Of a DNA stretch of 13,305 bases, positions 4,814 to 11,321 are shown in pieces. The notes beneath the pieces were generated by a model that did no database searches, was not told the DNA's origin, and saw only the letters and a list, made by a program, of their open reading frames with translations. Numbering within the stretch: position 1 is the stretch's first letter; the number at the start of each line of letters is the position of its first letter. This stretch comes from an uncultured Collinsella sp. Lineage in GTDB: Bacteria; Actinomycetota; Coriobacteriia; Coriobacteriales; Coriobacteriaceae. The stretch is from NCBI GenBank assembly GCA_900550825.1, contig URTZ01000042.1, forward strand, positions 1 through 13,305, written 5' to 3'. The position numbers and the translations under genes were made by a program.

Positions 4814-6889
4814 CTACTTGGCGCGGCCCTCCTCATAGCGCTCGACCAGCTTGGCCTGAACGTCATAGGGAACCTGCTCGTAGCCAGCGGGCTTCATGGT
4901 AAAGTCGCCCGTGCCGCGCGTGATGGAGCGCAGGCGCGTCGAATAATCCGTCAGCTCGGCCAGCGGTGTCTGGGCAATGACCACGGTATCGCCGCGCTCA
5001 TCGGTCTCCATGCCTGTCACGCGACCGCGCGAGGCCGAGATGTCGCCCATCACGGCGCCGGCGTAGCTCTCGGGAATAGTCACCGTGATTTCCTCGATGG
5101 GCTCCAGCACCACCGGGTCGGCATCGGCGCATGCCTTGCGCAGGCCGATGCGAGCCGCCGCGCGGAACGCCATCTCGTTGGAGTCGACGCTATGATACGA
5201 GCCGTCGTACACAGCCACGCGAATGCCCGTGAGCGGGTAGCCGGCAATGATGCCGTCCTTCATGGTCTCCTGGACACCCTTGTCCACGGCGGGGATCAGC
5301 GAGCGCGGAATGCGGCCACCCACGACCTCATCCACAAACTCGTAGCCGTCGCTCGTGCCGTCGGGCCCAATAAGCGGCTCCACGCGCAGCCAGCAGTCGC
5401 CGTACTGACCGGCGCCACCGGTCTGCTTCTTGTGGCGACCCTGGGCGCTCGCCGTGCGGCGGATGGTCTCGCGATACGGAATGCGGATCGGCACGCTCTT
5501 GGCCACGACCTTGGTGCGATCCTCCAAACGGTTGAGCAGCACCGAAACCTGCGCCTCACCAACGGCGGAGATGATAGTCTGGCCCGTTTCCTCGTCACGA
5601 TCGATGCTCATGGTCGGATCAGCCTTGCACGCCTTCTCGATAAACGTATAGAGCTTCTCTTCGTCGCCACGGTTCTCGGCCTCGATGGCAATGCGGTACT
5701 GCGAGTTGGGGAACTTAAACGCCGCAGCCTCGACCTTACCGGTAATGGAGAGCGTATCGCCCGTCTCGGCCGCCAGCTTGGGCGCCACGATGATGTCGCC
5801 GGCATAGGCGTGACCGACCTCGGTCATGTCGCGGCCGCACATCACATACAGGTGGGCCAGACGATCGCTCTTGCGGGTACGCGCGTTGATCAGCTCAAGG
5901 CCCGGCTCAAGCGTGCCCGTCAGCACCTTGATAAAGCTGATGCGACCCTGCTGAGGATCGGCCAGGGTCTTAAACACAAAGGCCACCGGGCGGTCATCGT
6001 CACTCGAGATCTTAAGCGAATCGCCGTCAATGAGCGGCATCTCGCCATAGTCGGTCGGCGCCGGGAAGTACGTGGCGATGTCGTCCATCAGCGAGTTGAC
6101 GCCCTGCTCCTTGATGCAATCGCCCGCAAAGACCGGCACAAAGATGCGCTCGGCGATCGCCTTCGACAGCAGGCCTTCGAGCTCCTCCTGCGTCAGCGTC
6201 TCCTCGCCTTCCAAGTACTTCATCATCAGTTCGTCGTCAGCCTCGGCCACCAGCTCGCACAGATGGTCATGGGCCTCCTCGGCCTGGGCACGATACTCCT
6301 CGGGAATCTCCGACTCAACGGCCTCGGCGCCGTTGCAATGGCGCGCCTTCATGCGCACCAGGTCGATGATGCCGTCAAAGTCCTCGCCCTCGCCCCAGGG
6401 AAGGGTCACGGCGCCCAGGCGCGTGCCAAAGCGCTCCTGCAGCAGGTCCATCGTGGTCGCAAAGCTGGCCTCGGAGCGCGACAGGCGGTTTACGAACACC
6501 GCACGCGCCAAGCGCAGGTCCTCGGCGGCATACCAGAGCTTAACCGTCGTAGGCTGCGGGCCGGCCTCGGCGTCGACCACAAACAGAGCCGTCTCGCAGA
6601 CGCTCATCGCGGCAAAGGCGTCGCCGATAAAATCGGGGTAACACGGGGCATCGAGCACATTGATGCGCGCGCCCTTCCAGTCGATCGGTGCAATGGTCGT
6701 CGAGATGGAAAATGCACGCTTGACCTCTTCGGGGTCATAGTCGAGCGTGGGCTTGGTGCCGTCGTGGCCGCCCAGGCGGGCGGTCTTGCCAGAAAGGTGG
6801 AGCATGGCCTCGGCGAGTGAAGTCTTGCCCACCCCGCCTTGGCCTACGAGCACCACGTTCCTTACATTGCCGGTCTTGGGAGCACCCAT
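4814..6889 (-). CDS. Elongation factor G-like protein (EF-G2 family) with altered GTPase motifs
   Basis: The 691-aa protein has the five-domain EF-G plan: nucleotide-binding domain 8-280, domain II about 299-385, domain III about 393-465, domain IV about 468-600 (GRHKKQTGGAGQYGD at 484-498), and domain V about 600-675 (GAVMGDISASRGRVTG at 611-626). It resembles the EF-G2/FusA-like group rather than the ribosomal-operon fusA. The P-loop GQGGVGKTS (16-24) is intact. G3, normally DTPG, reads DAPC (80-83). G4, normally NKxD, reads NRLS (134-137). G5, normally GSA, reads GDC (256-258). Loss of the G4 aspartate should weaken guanine specificity, and Cys83 replaces the switch II glycine. A role as a ribosome-associated factor is inferred from domains II-V; canonical translocase activity is doubtful. 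I chose the ATG at 6889 because AAGGAGG (6895-6901) lies five bases upstream; a longer frame to 7000 lacks such support. Confidence 0.85.
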   Translation of the reverse strand: MGAPKTGNVRNVVLVGQGGVGKTSLAEAMLHLSGKTARLGGHDGTKPTLDYDPEEVKRAFSISTTIAPIDWKGARINVLDAPCYPDFIGDAFAAMSVCETALFVVDAEAGPQPTTVKLWYAAEDLRLARAVFVNRLSRSEASFATTMDLLQERFGTRLGAVTLPWGEGEDFDGIIDLVRMKARHCNGAEAVESEIPEEYRAQAEEAHDHLCELVAEADDELMMKYLEGEETLTQEELEGLLSKAIAERIFVPVFAGDCIKEQGVNSLMDDIATYFPAPTDYGEMPLIDGDSLKISSDDDRPVAFVFKTLADPQQGRISFIKVLTGTLEPGLELINARTRKSDRLAHLYVMCGRDMTEVGHAYAGDIIVAPKLAAETGDTLSITGKVEAAAFKFPNSQYRIAIEAENRGDEEKLYTFIEKACKADPTMSIDRDEETGQTIISAVGEAQVSVLLNRLEDRTKVVAKSVPIRIPYRETIRRTASAQGRHKKQTGGAGQYGDCWLRVEPLIGPDGTSDGYEFVDEVVGGRIPRSLIPAVDKGVQETMKDGIIAGYPLTGIRVAVYDGSYHSVDSNEMAFRAAARIGLRKACADADPVVLEPIEEITVTIPESYAGAVMGDISASRGRVTGMETDERGDTVVIAQTPLAELTDYSTRLRSITRGTGDFTMKPAGYEQVPYDVQAKLVERYEEGRAK

Positions 6890-7126
6890 GATGACCTCCT
6901 TGCAGGGCCGCGCGCATTGCGCGACGCCAACGGGGAGAGTTCGCGGTCGGTGCCATCCCGGGAGCAGCATGGTCGGCAGCCGAGCCGACTCACCCTCCAA
7001 ATGTCCTATGCCACCACCCTACCCTCACGGGCGACCGTCCATGCACACCTTTCGGCACACGTATGAATACAGGCGGCGAGAGGAAGAGACAAGCTTGTGA
7101 GGCGATTATTGAACCCCGCCGATGCA
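6890..7126 (-). promoter_or_regulatory. Gene-free leader region upstream of the EF-G-like gene
   Basis: Between the EF-G-like start and the ABC operon terminator I find no gene. On the minus strand the last part contains the perfect Shine-Dalgarno sequence AAGGAGG (6895-6901). A short hairpin with CGCGC (6911-6915) and GCGCG (6919-6923) around ATT lies just upstream of it. No convincing -35/-10 pair could be identified. If transcription starts near the far end, the mRNA leader would exceed 150 nt. Confidence 0.35.
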
Positions 7127-7166
7127 AACAAAAAGCCGCCACAGACCGTAAGACCTGCGGCGGCTT
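7127..7166 (-). terminator. Rho-independent terminator of the amino-acid ABC operon
   Basis: AAGCCGCC (7133-7140) and GGCGGCTT (7159-7166) are exact complements, with an inner CAG/CTG pairing (7142-7144 and 7155-7157). On the minus strand the stem is followed by TTTTTGTTTG. It starts 34 bp past the ATPase stop. Confidence 0.85.
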
Positions 7167-7199
7167 CGCCTCAATTAATAGTTGAGCAAATACCTGAGC

Positions 7200-7964
7200 C
7201 TATCCCTCGATACGGCTCAAAAACTCACGCGTGCGCTGCTCGCGTGGATGGTCGATAACCTGCTCGGCGGGCCCCTCCTCGACAATACGACCGCCGTCCA
7301 TAAAGACCACGCGATCGGCAACATCGCGCGCAAACTGCATTGCGTGGGTCACGATCACCATCGTCATATTCTGCGCCGCAAGGTCTTTAATGACACGCAG
7401 CACCTCGGCCGTCAGCTCGGGATCGAGTGCCGAGGTCGGCTCGTCAAAGAACAGGATCTCCGGGTCGAGCGCTAGGGCGCGGGCAATACTCACGCGCTGT
7501 TGCTGACCGCCCGAAAGCTCACAAGGAACCTTGTTCTCGTTGCCCGTAAGCCCCATCTGCGCGATCAACTCGCATGCACGTGCCTCTGCCTGCTCGCGCG
7601 GGCGCTTAAGAACGCGGATCGGCGCATCGGTGATGTTTTTCATCACGGTATAGTGCGGGAACAGATTGTAGTTCTGAAACACCAGGCCAAATCGCGAGCG
7701 CGCCTGCCTGGGCACATCGCCCTTCGCATAGACCGCGCCCGAACCCGCATCCGTCGCAACGGCAAGGTCGCCAAACGAGAGCGAGCCTCCGTCGAGCGTC
7801 TCGAGCAGCGTGGCACACCGCAGCAGCGTGGACTTGCCGCCACCCGAAGGCCCGATAATCGCCACGACCTCTCCACGCTTTACCTCGAGCGAGATATCCT
7901 TGAGCACCTCATTGCCGCCAAACGCCTTACGTGCGTTTTCGATTTTCATCACTGAGTTAGTCAT
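7200..7964 (-). CDS. Polar amino-acid ABC transporter, ATP-binding protein
   Basis: This 254-aa nucleotide-binding subunit powers an amino-acid importer from the cytoplasmic face. Walker A is GPSGGGKST (38-46). The Q-loop glutamine is Q97 in VFQN. The ABC signature is LSGGQ (150-154). Walker B is LFFDE (171-175), followed by the D-loop SALD, and the switch histidine is H207 in VTHAMQF. The VFQNYNLFPHYTVMKNI stretch and overall length match the GlnQ/HisP (PAAT) class. The ATG at 7964 overlaps the permease stop by 8 bp (ATGACTAA). There is no strong Shine-Dalgarno sequence, so translation is probably coupled. An in-frame ATG at 7949 (MKIENARKAF) is an alternative. It is the last gene of the operon and ends at a strong terminator. 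The substrate cannot be told from the ATPase. Confidence 0.92.
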   Translation of the reverse strand: MTNSVMKIENARKAFGGNEVLKDISLEVKRGEVVAIIGPSGGGKSTLLRCATLLETLDGGSLSFGDLAVATDAGSGAVYAKGDVPRQARSRFGLVFQNYNLFPHYTVMKNITDAPIRVLKRPREQAEARACELIAQMGLTGNENKVPCELSGGQQQRVSIARALALDPEILFFDEPTSALDPELTAEVLRVIKDLAAQNMTMVIVTHAMQFARDVADRVVFMDGGRIVEEGPAEQVIDHPREQRTREFLSRIEG

Positions 7965-8610
7965 GATAATAGTCCAGCTTCTTTTCGGCGGCGCCCAGCA
8001 GCATCTCGACCACAAAGTTAAAGACCCAGTAGATCAACGCCGCAATCGCAAACGGCACCATGCTCACTTGCGAGGCGACCAGCGCCTTGGCCGTCGAGAA
8101 CATCTCCCCCACGCCGATGGCAAACGCCAGCGACGTGTCCTTGACCAGCGTGATGATCTCGTTGCCCATCGCCGGCAGAATACGCTTGGCGACCTGCGGC
8201 ATCACGATATACAGAAACGTCTGCATGCGCGAATAGCCCAGCACCTCGGCTGCCTCGTATTGACCGCGCGGAATGGACTGCAGGCCCGAGCGATAGATCT
8301 CGGCAAAGTAACCGGCGTAGTTGATGATGAACGCTACGACGCACGCCGTCCACTTGGAATCGGGCGTGAGCGAAATGCCAAACACGTAGTACGGGGCAAA
8401 GTAGATGGCAAACATCTGCAGCATGAGCGGCGTACCGCGCATGACCGAGATATAGATGCGCGCAATCCAGCGAAGCGGCGCGATTTTACTCATGCGCATA
8501 AACGCCACGGGGATTCCCAGCGGAATCGACCCCAGCAGCGTCAGCACAAACAGCTGCAAACTGACCAAGAATCCCTGGCCGAGCATCTGCATCATGACCT
8601 GAATAGACAT
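7957..8610 (-). CDS. Polar amino-acid ABC transporter, permease protein
   Basis: This 217-aa integral membrane subunit belongs to the HisM/HisQ/GlnP family. Hydrophobic segments are visible at about 14-38, 54-80, 88-104, 158-176 and 185-206, compatible with the usual five spans. The cytoplasmic EAA loop that contacts the ATPase begins EAAEVLGYSRMQTFLYIVMP at residue 119. Only one permease gene is present, so it probably acts as a homodimer. Its ATG at 8610 overlaps the stop codon of the binding-protein gene by one base (TAATG), and its own stop overlaps the ATPase start. A TTG at 8625 would add five residues but lacks support. Confidence 0.92.
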   Translation of the reverse strand: MSIQVMMQMLGQGFLVSLQLFVLTLLGSIPLGIPVAFMRMSKIAPLRWIARIYISVMRGTPLMLQMFAIYFAPYYVFGISLTPDSKWTACVVAFIINYAGYFAEIYRSGLQSIPRGQYEAAEVLGYSRMQTFLYIVMPQVAKRILPAMGNEIITLVKDTSLAFAIGVGEMFSTAKALVASQVSMVPFAIAALIYWVFNFVVEMLLGAAEKKLDYYHD

Positions 8611-9470
8611 TACTTGAGCACCCAATTATCGAAAGATAGACCATAGCTTGAATACTTGTCGCACAGGTCCTTGACCGTGCCGTCCTCATAGAGCGCCTTG
8701 AGCGACTCGGTTACAGCATCGGCCGACTTGGTGTCGCCCTTCTTAAAGCCGACGGCGTAGTGCTCGCTGGACAGCGGCTCATCAAGCTGCGTATAGGCAT
8801 CGGGCTTGGCGGCAAGCTGATACTGGGCAATCGAAAGGTCGCAAGCCACGGCATCGACCGCGCCGCTCTCGAGCTGCATAAAGGCCGTGTTGTACTCGCC
8901 GATCGTGTCGAGCGTGGCAAACGTCGCCGCCAGATCCTTCTGGTCACCCTCGAGCACATCCTGCGCAGCGGAATCGGTCTGCGTAATCACGGTCTTGCCG
9001 GCAAGATCGTCCCAGCCCTTGATGCCCGCATCCTTCTTGACCACCAGCACCTGCTCGTTGAGCATGTACGGCTCGGAGAACGTGTAGTCGTCCTCACGGC
9101 CCTCCATGGTAAAGCCGTTCCAGATGCAGTTGATGGCACCCGAGTTGAGCAGCGTATCCTTGGCATCCCAGTCGATGGCCTCGTATTTGACCTCCCAGCC
9201 CTGCTTATCGGCAACAGCCTTGGCCAGATCGAGATCAAAGCCGGTGTACTCGCCATCGTCGCCCACAAAGCCGTACGGAGGATAGGACTTATCAAAGCCC
9301 ACCACGAGCTTCTTGGACTCCGCAGCGCCCTTCACGTCCTTGGCTGCAGCAGAACCGGCAGCGGAACCCTTGCCGGCACCACCGCCGCAACCGACAAGAC
9401 CAAGGCCAAGCACCGTGGCGAGCGAGCCGGCTAGACCAACAAACTGACGACGAGACATATCGGTGTTCAT
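8610..9470 (-). CDS. Amino-acid ABC transporter, substrate-binding lipoprotein
   Basis: This 286-aa extracytoplasmic receptor belongs to the SBP_bac_3 family. The N-terminus has MSRRQFVGLAG (residues 5-15), a twin-arginine-like sequence, followed by a hydrophobic segment and a lipobox LVGC with Cys28 as the lipidated residue. Membrane anchoring after Tat or Sec export is therefore likely. A Gly/Ala/Ser/Lys linker leads to the bilobed domain: LVVGFDKSYPPYGF, GFDLDLAKAV, INCIWNGFTMEGREDDYTFSEPY (the latter around the ligand carboxylate-binding Arg) and KTVITQTDSAAQ. This pattern fits polar amino acids such as glutamine, cystine or basic residues, but the ligand is not resolved. AAGGGGGG (9476-9483) lies five bases upstream of the ATG. 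It is the first gene of the operon, ahead of the permease and ATPase, behind a promoter with CACTTTA dyads. Confidence 0.92.
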   Translation of the reverse strand: MNTDMSRRQFVGLAGSLATVLGLGLVGCGGGAGKGSAAGSAAAKDVKGAAESKKLVVGFDKSYPPYGFVGDDGEYTGFDLDLAKAVADKQGWEVKYEAIDWDAKDTLLNSGAINCIWNGFTMEGREDDYTFSEPYMLNEQVLVVKKDAGIKGWDDLAGKTVITQTDSAAQDVLEGDQKDLAATFATLDTIGEYNTAFMQLESGAVDAVACDLSIAQYQLAAKPDAYTQLDEPLSSEHYAVGFKKGDTKSADAVTESLKALYEDGTVKDLCDKYSSYGLSFDNWVLK

Positions 9471-9488
9471 GGTATCCCCCCTTGATGG

Positions 9489-9508
9489 CACTTTAGTTAA
9501 GTAAAGTG
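9489..9508. promoter_or_regulatory. CACTTTA / TAAAGTG dyad in the leader of the ABC operon
   Basis: CACTTTA (9489-9495) and TAAAGTG (9502-9508) are exact complements separated by six bases. A third CACTTTA starts at 9533 within CACTTTAGTG, itself a short dyad inside the predicted promoter spacer. Three copies in 54 bp around the promoter suggest a repressor or activator site for the transporter operon. Confidence 0.45.
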
Positions 9509-9526
9509 AGTCGTGTAACGTTCAGA

Positions 9527-9555
9527 ATCATACACTTTAGTGAGATGGAGTACAA
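9527..9555 (-). promoter_or_regulatory. Predicted promoter of the amino-acid ABC operon
   Basis: On the minus strand the -10 is TATGAT (9527-9532, 5 of 6 matches). A weak -35, TTGTAC (9550-9555), lies 17 bp upstream. The start would fall near 9520, about 50 nt before the binding-protein ATG. Confidence 0.45.
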
Positions 9556-9563
9556 GGGAGGGT

Positions 9564-9702
9564 TTGCCCGCCGCGTGAGGGGTGTGGGGGTTAAGTTTCC
9601 TGCTCTACAGTCCTGCTCACGCCGGAGGCCACATTAAGTGGCCTCCTGTTCGTGCGGAACTCGCGATAAACTTAACCCCCACACCCCTCACGCGGCGGGC
9701 AA
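9564..9702. repeat. 139-bp nested inverted repeat with perfect 35-bp arms
   Basis: The left arm 9564-9598 and right arm 9668-9702 are exact reverse complements over 35 bp, starting with TTGCCCGCCGCG and ending TTAAGTTT on the left. The 69-bp interior contains a second perfect hairpin, GGAGGCCAC (9624-9632) / GTGGCCTCC (9638-9646) with loop ATTAA. It can extend by CACG (9618-9621) / CGTG (9651-9654). No flanking target duplication and no coding sequence is visible. It may be a MITE-like non-autonomous element or a structured RNA. It lies between divergent genes, so neither gene needs it as a terminator. Confidence 0.85.
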
Positions 9703-9766
9703 CCGTCGTTGGGCTTATCACTGACACGATTAAACCGCTTGTATATCGTCTGCTGGCTTGGCACGG

Positions 9767-9797
9767 TACAATACTTGCAGCTTTAATTCATGAATTA
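9767..9797 (+). promoter_or_regulatory. rlmD -10 candidate and adjacent 14-bp perfect palindrome
   Basis: TACAAT (9767-9772) is a plausible -10, but no good -35 is found 16-18 bp upstream. TAATTCATGAATTA (9784-9797) is a perfect 14-bp palindrome lying just after the expected transcription start and three bases before the GGAG Shine-Dalgarno sequence (9800-9803). It could be an operator for the downstream methyltransferase gene. Confidence 0.4.
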
Positions 9798-9809
9798 GTG
9801 GAGTTATTG

Positions 9810-11243
9810 ATGGCAGAATCTCGTGCGGAGCGTAAGGCTCGTCGTGCTTTGATCGAGGCGGCTGAGGGGTCGGGGGAGAAAAAATCTTCTAAGAAATCCA
9901 AGTCGTCTCTGAATGCAAAGGGCAAGGCTAAGGCCAAGCGTCCCGGCTCTCGTCGGAACGAGGATAAGGCATCTCAGACTCGCTCCAAGCGCCCGTATAA
10001 GAATCCGGTTCCGTCTGCGCGCAAGGCCGTTGATCCCAAGTCTCCTTGTTCCACCATGAAAGCTTGCGGTGGGTGCACGGCGCTCAATCGTCCTTATAAG
10101 AAGCAGTTGGCGACCAAGCAGGCTGCTATGGAGGAGCTTTTTGCTTCGCTTTGTGAGCGTGAAGGCATTGCTGTAGATCCTATTCGTGGTATGGGTGTCA
10201 CCCTGGGCGACCCGGGCAAATATCCTGCACCGCGCGGTTTTCGCCATAAGGCCGCCACTCCCTTTGCCCCCGGCAAAGAGGGCGCTGTCCGTTGCGGTTT
10301 CTTTGAGCGCGGCACGCACAAGATCGTTGCCGTACCCGAATGCCCCGTCGAGGCACCGGGCGCCCGACAGATTCTTAACGGCATCGCGCGTGAAGCTGAG
10401 CGCCTACACATTCCCGCCTTTAACGAGGACAAGCATCTTGGTTTGCTTCGCTATGCCGTCGTCCGCTGCGGTTGGCGTACCGACCAGGCCATGGTCACGC
10501 TCGTGACCGCTCAGCGCGACTTGCCGCATGCGCAGGAGTTCTTTGAGGCTGTCGCCGCGCTCAATCCGCACATCGTCACCGTCGCCCAAAACATCAACGG
10601 ACGTCCCGGCAACGCCATCCTCGGCGAGGAAACCCGCATTGCATATGGCGCCGAGTGCATGCGCGACCAGCTGCTCGGTTGCGAATTCGATATCTCCCCC
10701 ACCGCGTTCTATCAGACCAATCCGCAGCAGACCGAGCTGCTCTATCAGCTCGCTATCGACGGCATGGATCTGCGCCAGGGCGATGTGCTTATGGATGCTT
10801 ACTGCGGCAGCGGCACCATCGGTCTTTGCGCAGCTAAAGATGCCCAGAACAAGGGGATCGGCATCATGCTGCTCGGTGTGGAGCGCAACCCGGCGGGCAT
10901 TGCCGACGCACGCCGCAATGCCGAGCTCAACGGTCTTACCCGCAGCGCCTGGTTTATGGCCGACGATGCCACCGATTACATCCTAGATGCCGCCGACAAC
11001 AACGAGCGGATCGATGTCCTTTCCATCGACCCGCCGCGTGCCGGCTCCACCCCCGAGTTCCTCGAAGCTGCCTGCGCACTTAAGCCGCGCCGCATCACCT
11101 ATATCAGCTGCAACCCCGTGACTCAAGAGCGCGACCTGCATCAGCTCCTCGACGGAGGCTATCGCCTGCTCAAGATCACGCCCGTCGACATGTTCCCTCA
11201 CACCGACCACACCGAAACCGTAGCGGTCCTCGAACGCCGCTAA
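9810..11243 (+). CDS. 23S rRNA (uracil-C5)-methyltransferase, RlmC/RlmD family
   Basis: This 477-aa SAM-dependent enzyme of the TrmA/RumA family (COG2265) methylates C5 of a uridine in 23S rRNA. Cys80, Cys86, Cys89 (CX5CX2C) and Cys178 match the [4Fe-4S] ligands of RlmD. SAM motif I is DAYCGSGTIG (329-338), and DPPRAG (407-412) is motif IV. Cys434 in ISCNP is the catalytic nucleophile, and Glu469 in HTET the likely base. Residues 1-79 are a Lys/Arg/Ser-rich, probably disordered extension where E. coli RlmD has a TRAM domain; no TRAM pattern is visible. E. coli RlmC also lacks TRAM, so the target could be U747, U1939 or both, as in Gram-positive RlmCD. The start at 9810 is chosen because GGAG (9800-9803) is six bases upstream. 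The longer frame from 9582 would run through the inverted repeat and is unlikely. Confidence 0.9.
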   Translation: MAESRAERKARRALIEAAEGSGEKKSSKKSKSSLNAKGKAKAKRPGSRRNEDKASQTRSKRPYKNPVPSARKAVDPKSPCSTMKACGGCTALNRPYKKQLATKQAAMEELFASLCEREGIAVDPIRGMGVTLGDPGKYPAPRGFRHKAATPFAPGKEGAVRCGFFERGTHKIVAVPECPVEAPGARQILNGIAREAERLHIPAFNEDKHLGLLRYAVVRCGWRTDQAMVTLVTAQRDLPHAQEFFEAVAALNPHIVTVAQNINGRPGNAILGEETRIAYGAECMRDQLLGCEFDISPTAFYQTNPQQTELLYQLAIDGMDLRQGDVLMDAYCGSGTIGLCAAKDAQNKGIGIMLLGVERNPAGIADARRNAELNGLTRSAWFMADDATDYILDAADNNERIDVLSIDPPRAGSTPEFLEAACALKPRRITYISCNPVTQERDLHQLLDGGYRLLKITPVDMFPHTDHTETVAVLERR

Positions 11244-11271
11244 CCAACCTCAGTATATTTTTGGGACAAGA

Positions 11272-11301
11272 AAGGGGGCGACCCGCCTGGGCCGCCCCCT
11301 T
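11272..11301. terminator. Terminator hairpin between converging rlmC/rlmD-like and PHP genes
   Basis: AAGGGGGCG (11272-11280) and CGCCCCCTT (11293-11301) are exact complements. An inner CCC/GGG pairing (11282-11284 and 11289-11291) encloses GCCT. The minus-strand tail is TTTCTTG and the plus-strand tail TTCGCTTGGTTT. It lies between the two stop codons and probably serves both genes. Confidence 0.7.
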
Positions 11302-11321
11302 CGCTTGGTTTATAAACTCCG

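Noticed and set aside
4715..6820. 701-codon open frame on the plus strand opposite the EF-G-like gene
   Set aside because: It is antisense to a gene with clear EF-G domains. In GC-rich DNA the strong third-position bias of the real gene removes stops from the opposite strand. The translation is a Leu/Arg/His/Gly-rich sequence without recognisable motifs.
6890..7000. N-terminal extension of the EF-G-like frame to 7000
   Set aside because: Family members begin just before the P-loop region, and a perfect AAGGAGG precedes the ATG at 6889. The extra 37 residues look like translated leader.
7810..8646. 278-codon plus-strand frame opposite the ABC operon
   Set aside because: Arg/His/Gln-rich antisense product spanning the overlap of two real genes; no motif and no plausible ribosome-binding site.
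9564..9702. Simple intrinsic terminator interpretation of the large inverted repeat
   Set aside because: The genes on both sides are transcribed away from it, and neither arm is followed by a T-run.
9582..9809. N-terminal extension of the methyltransferase frame back to 9582
   Set aside because: The extension would translate through the 139-bp inverted repeat, lies upstream of the -10 candidate, and lacks a ribosome-binding site. The ATG at 9810 has GGAG at the right distance.
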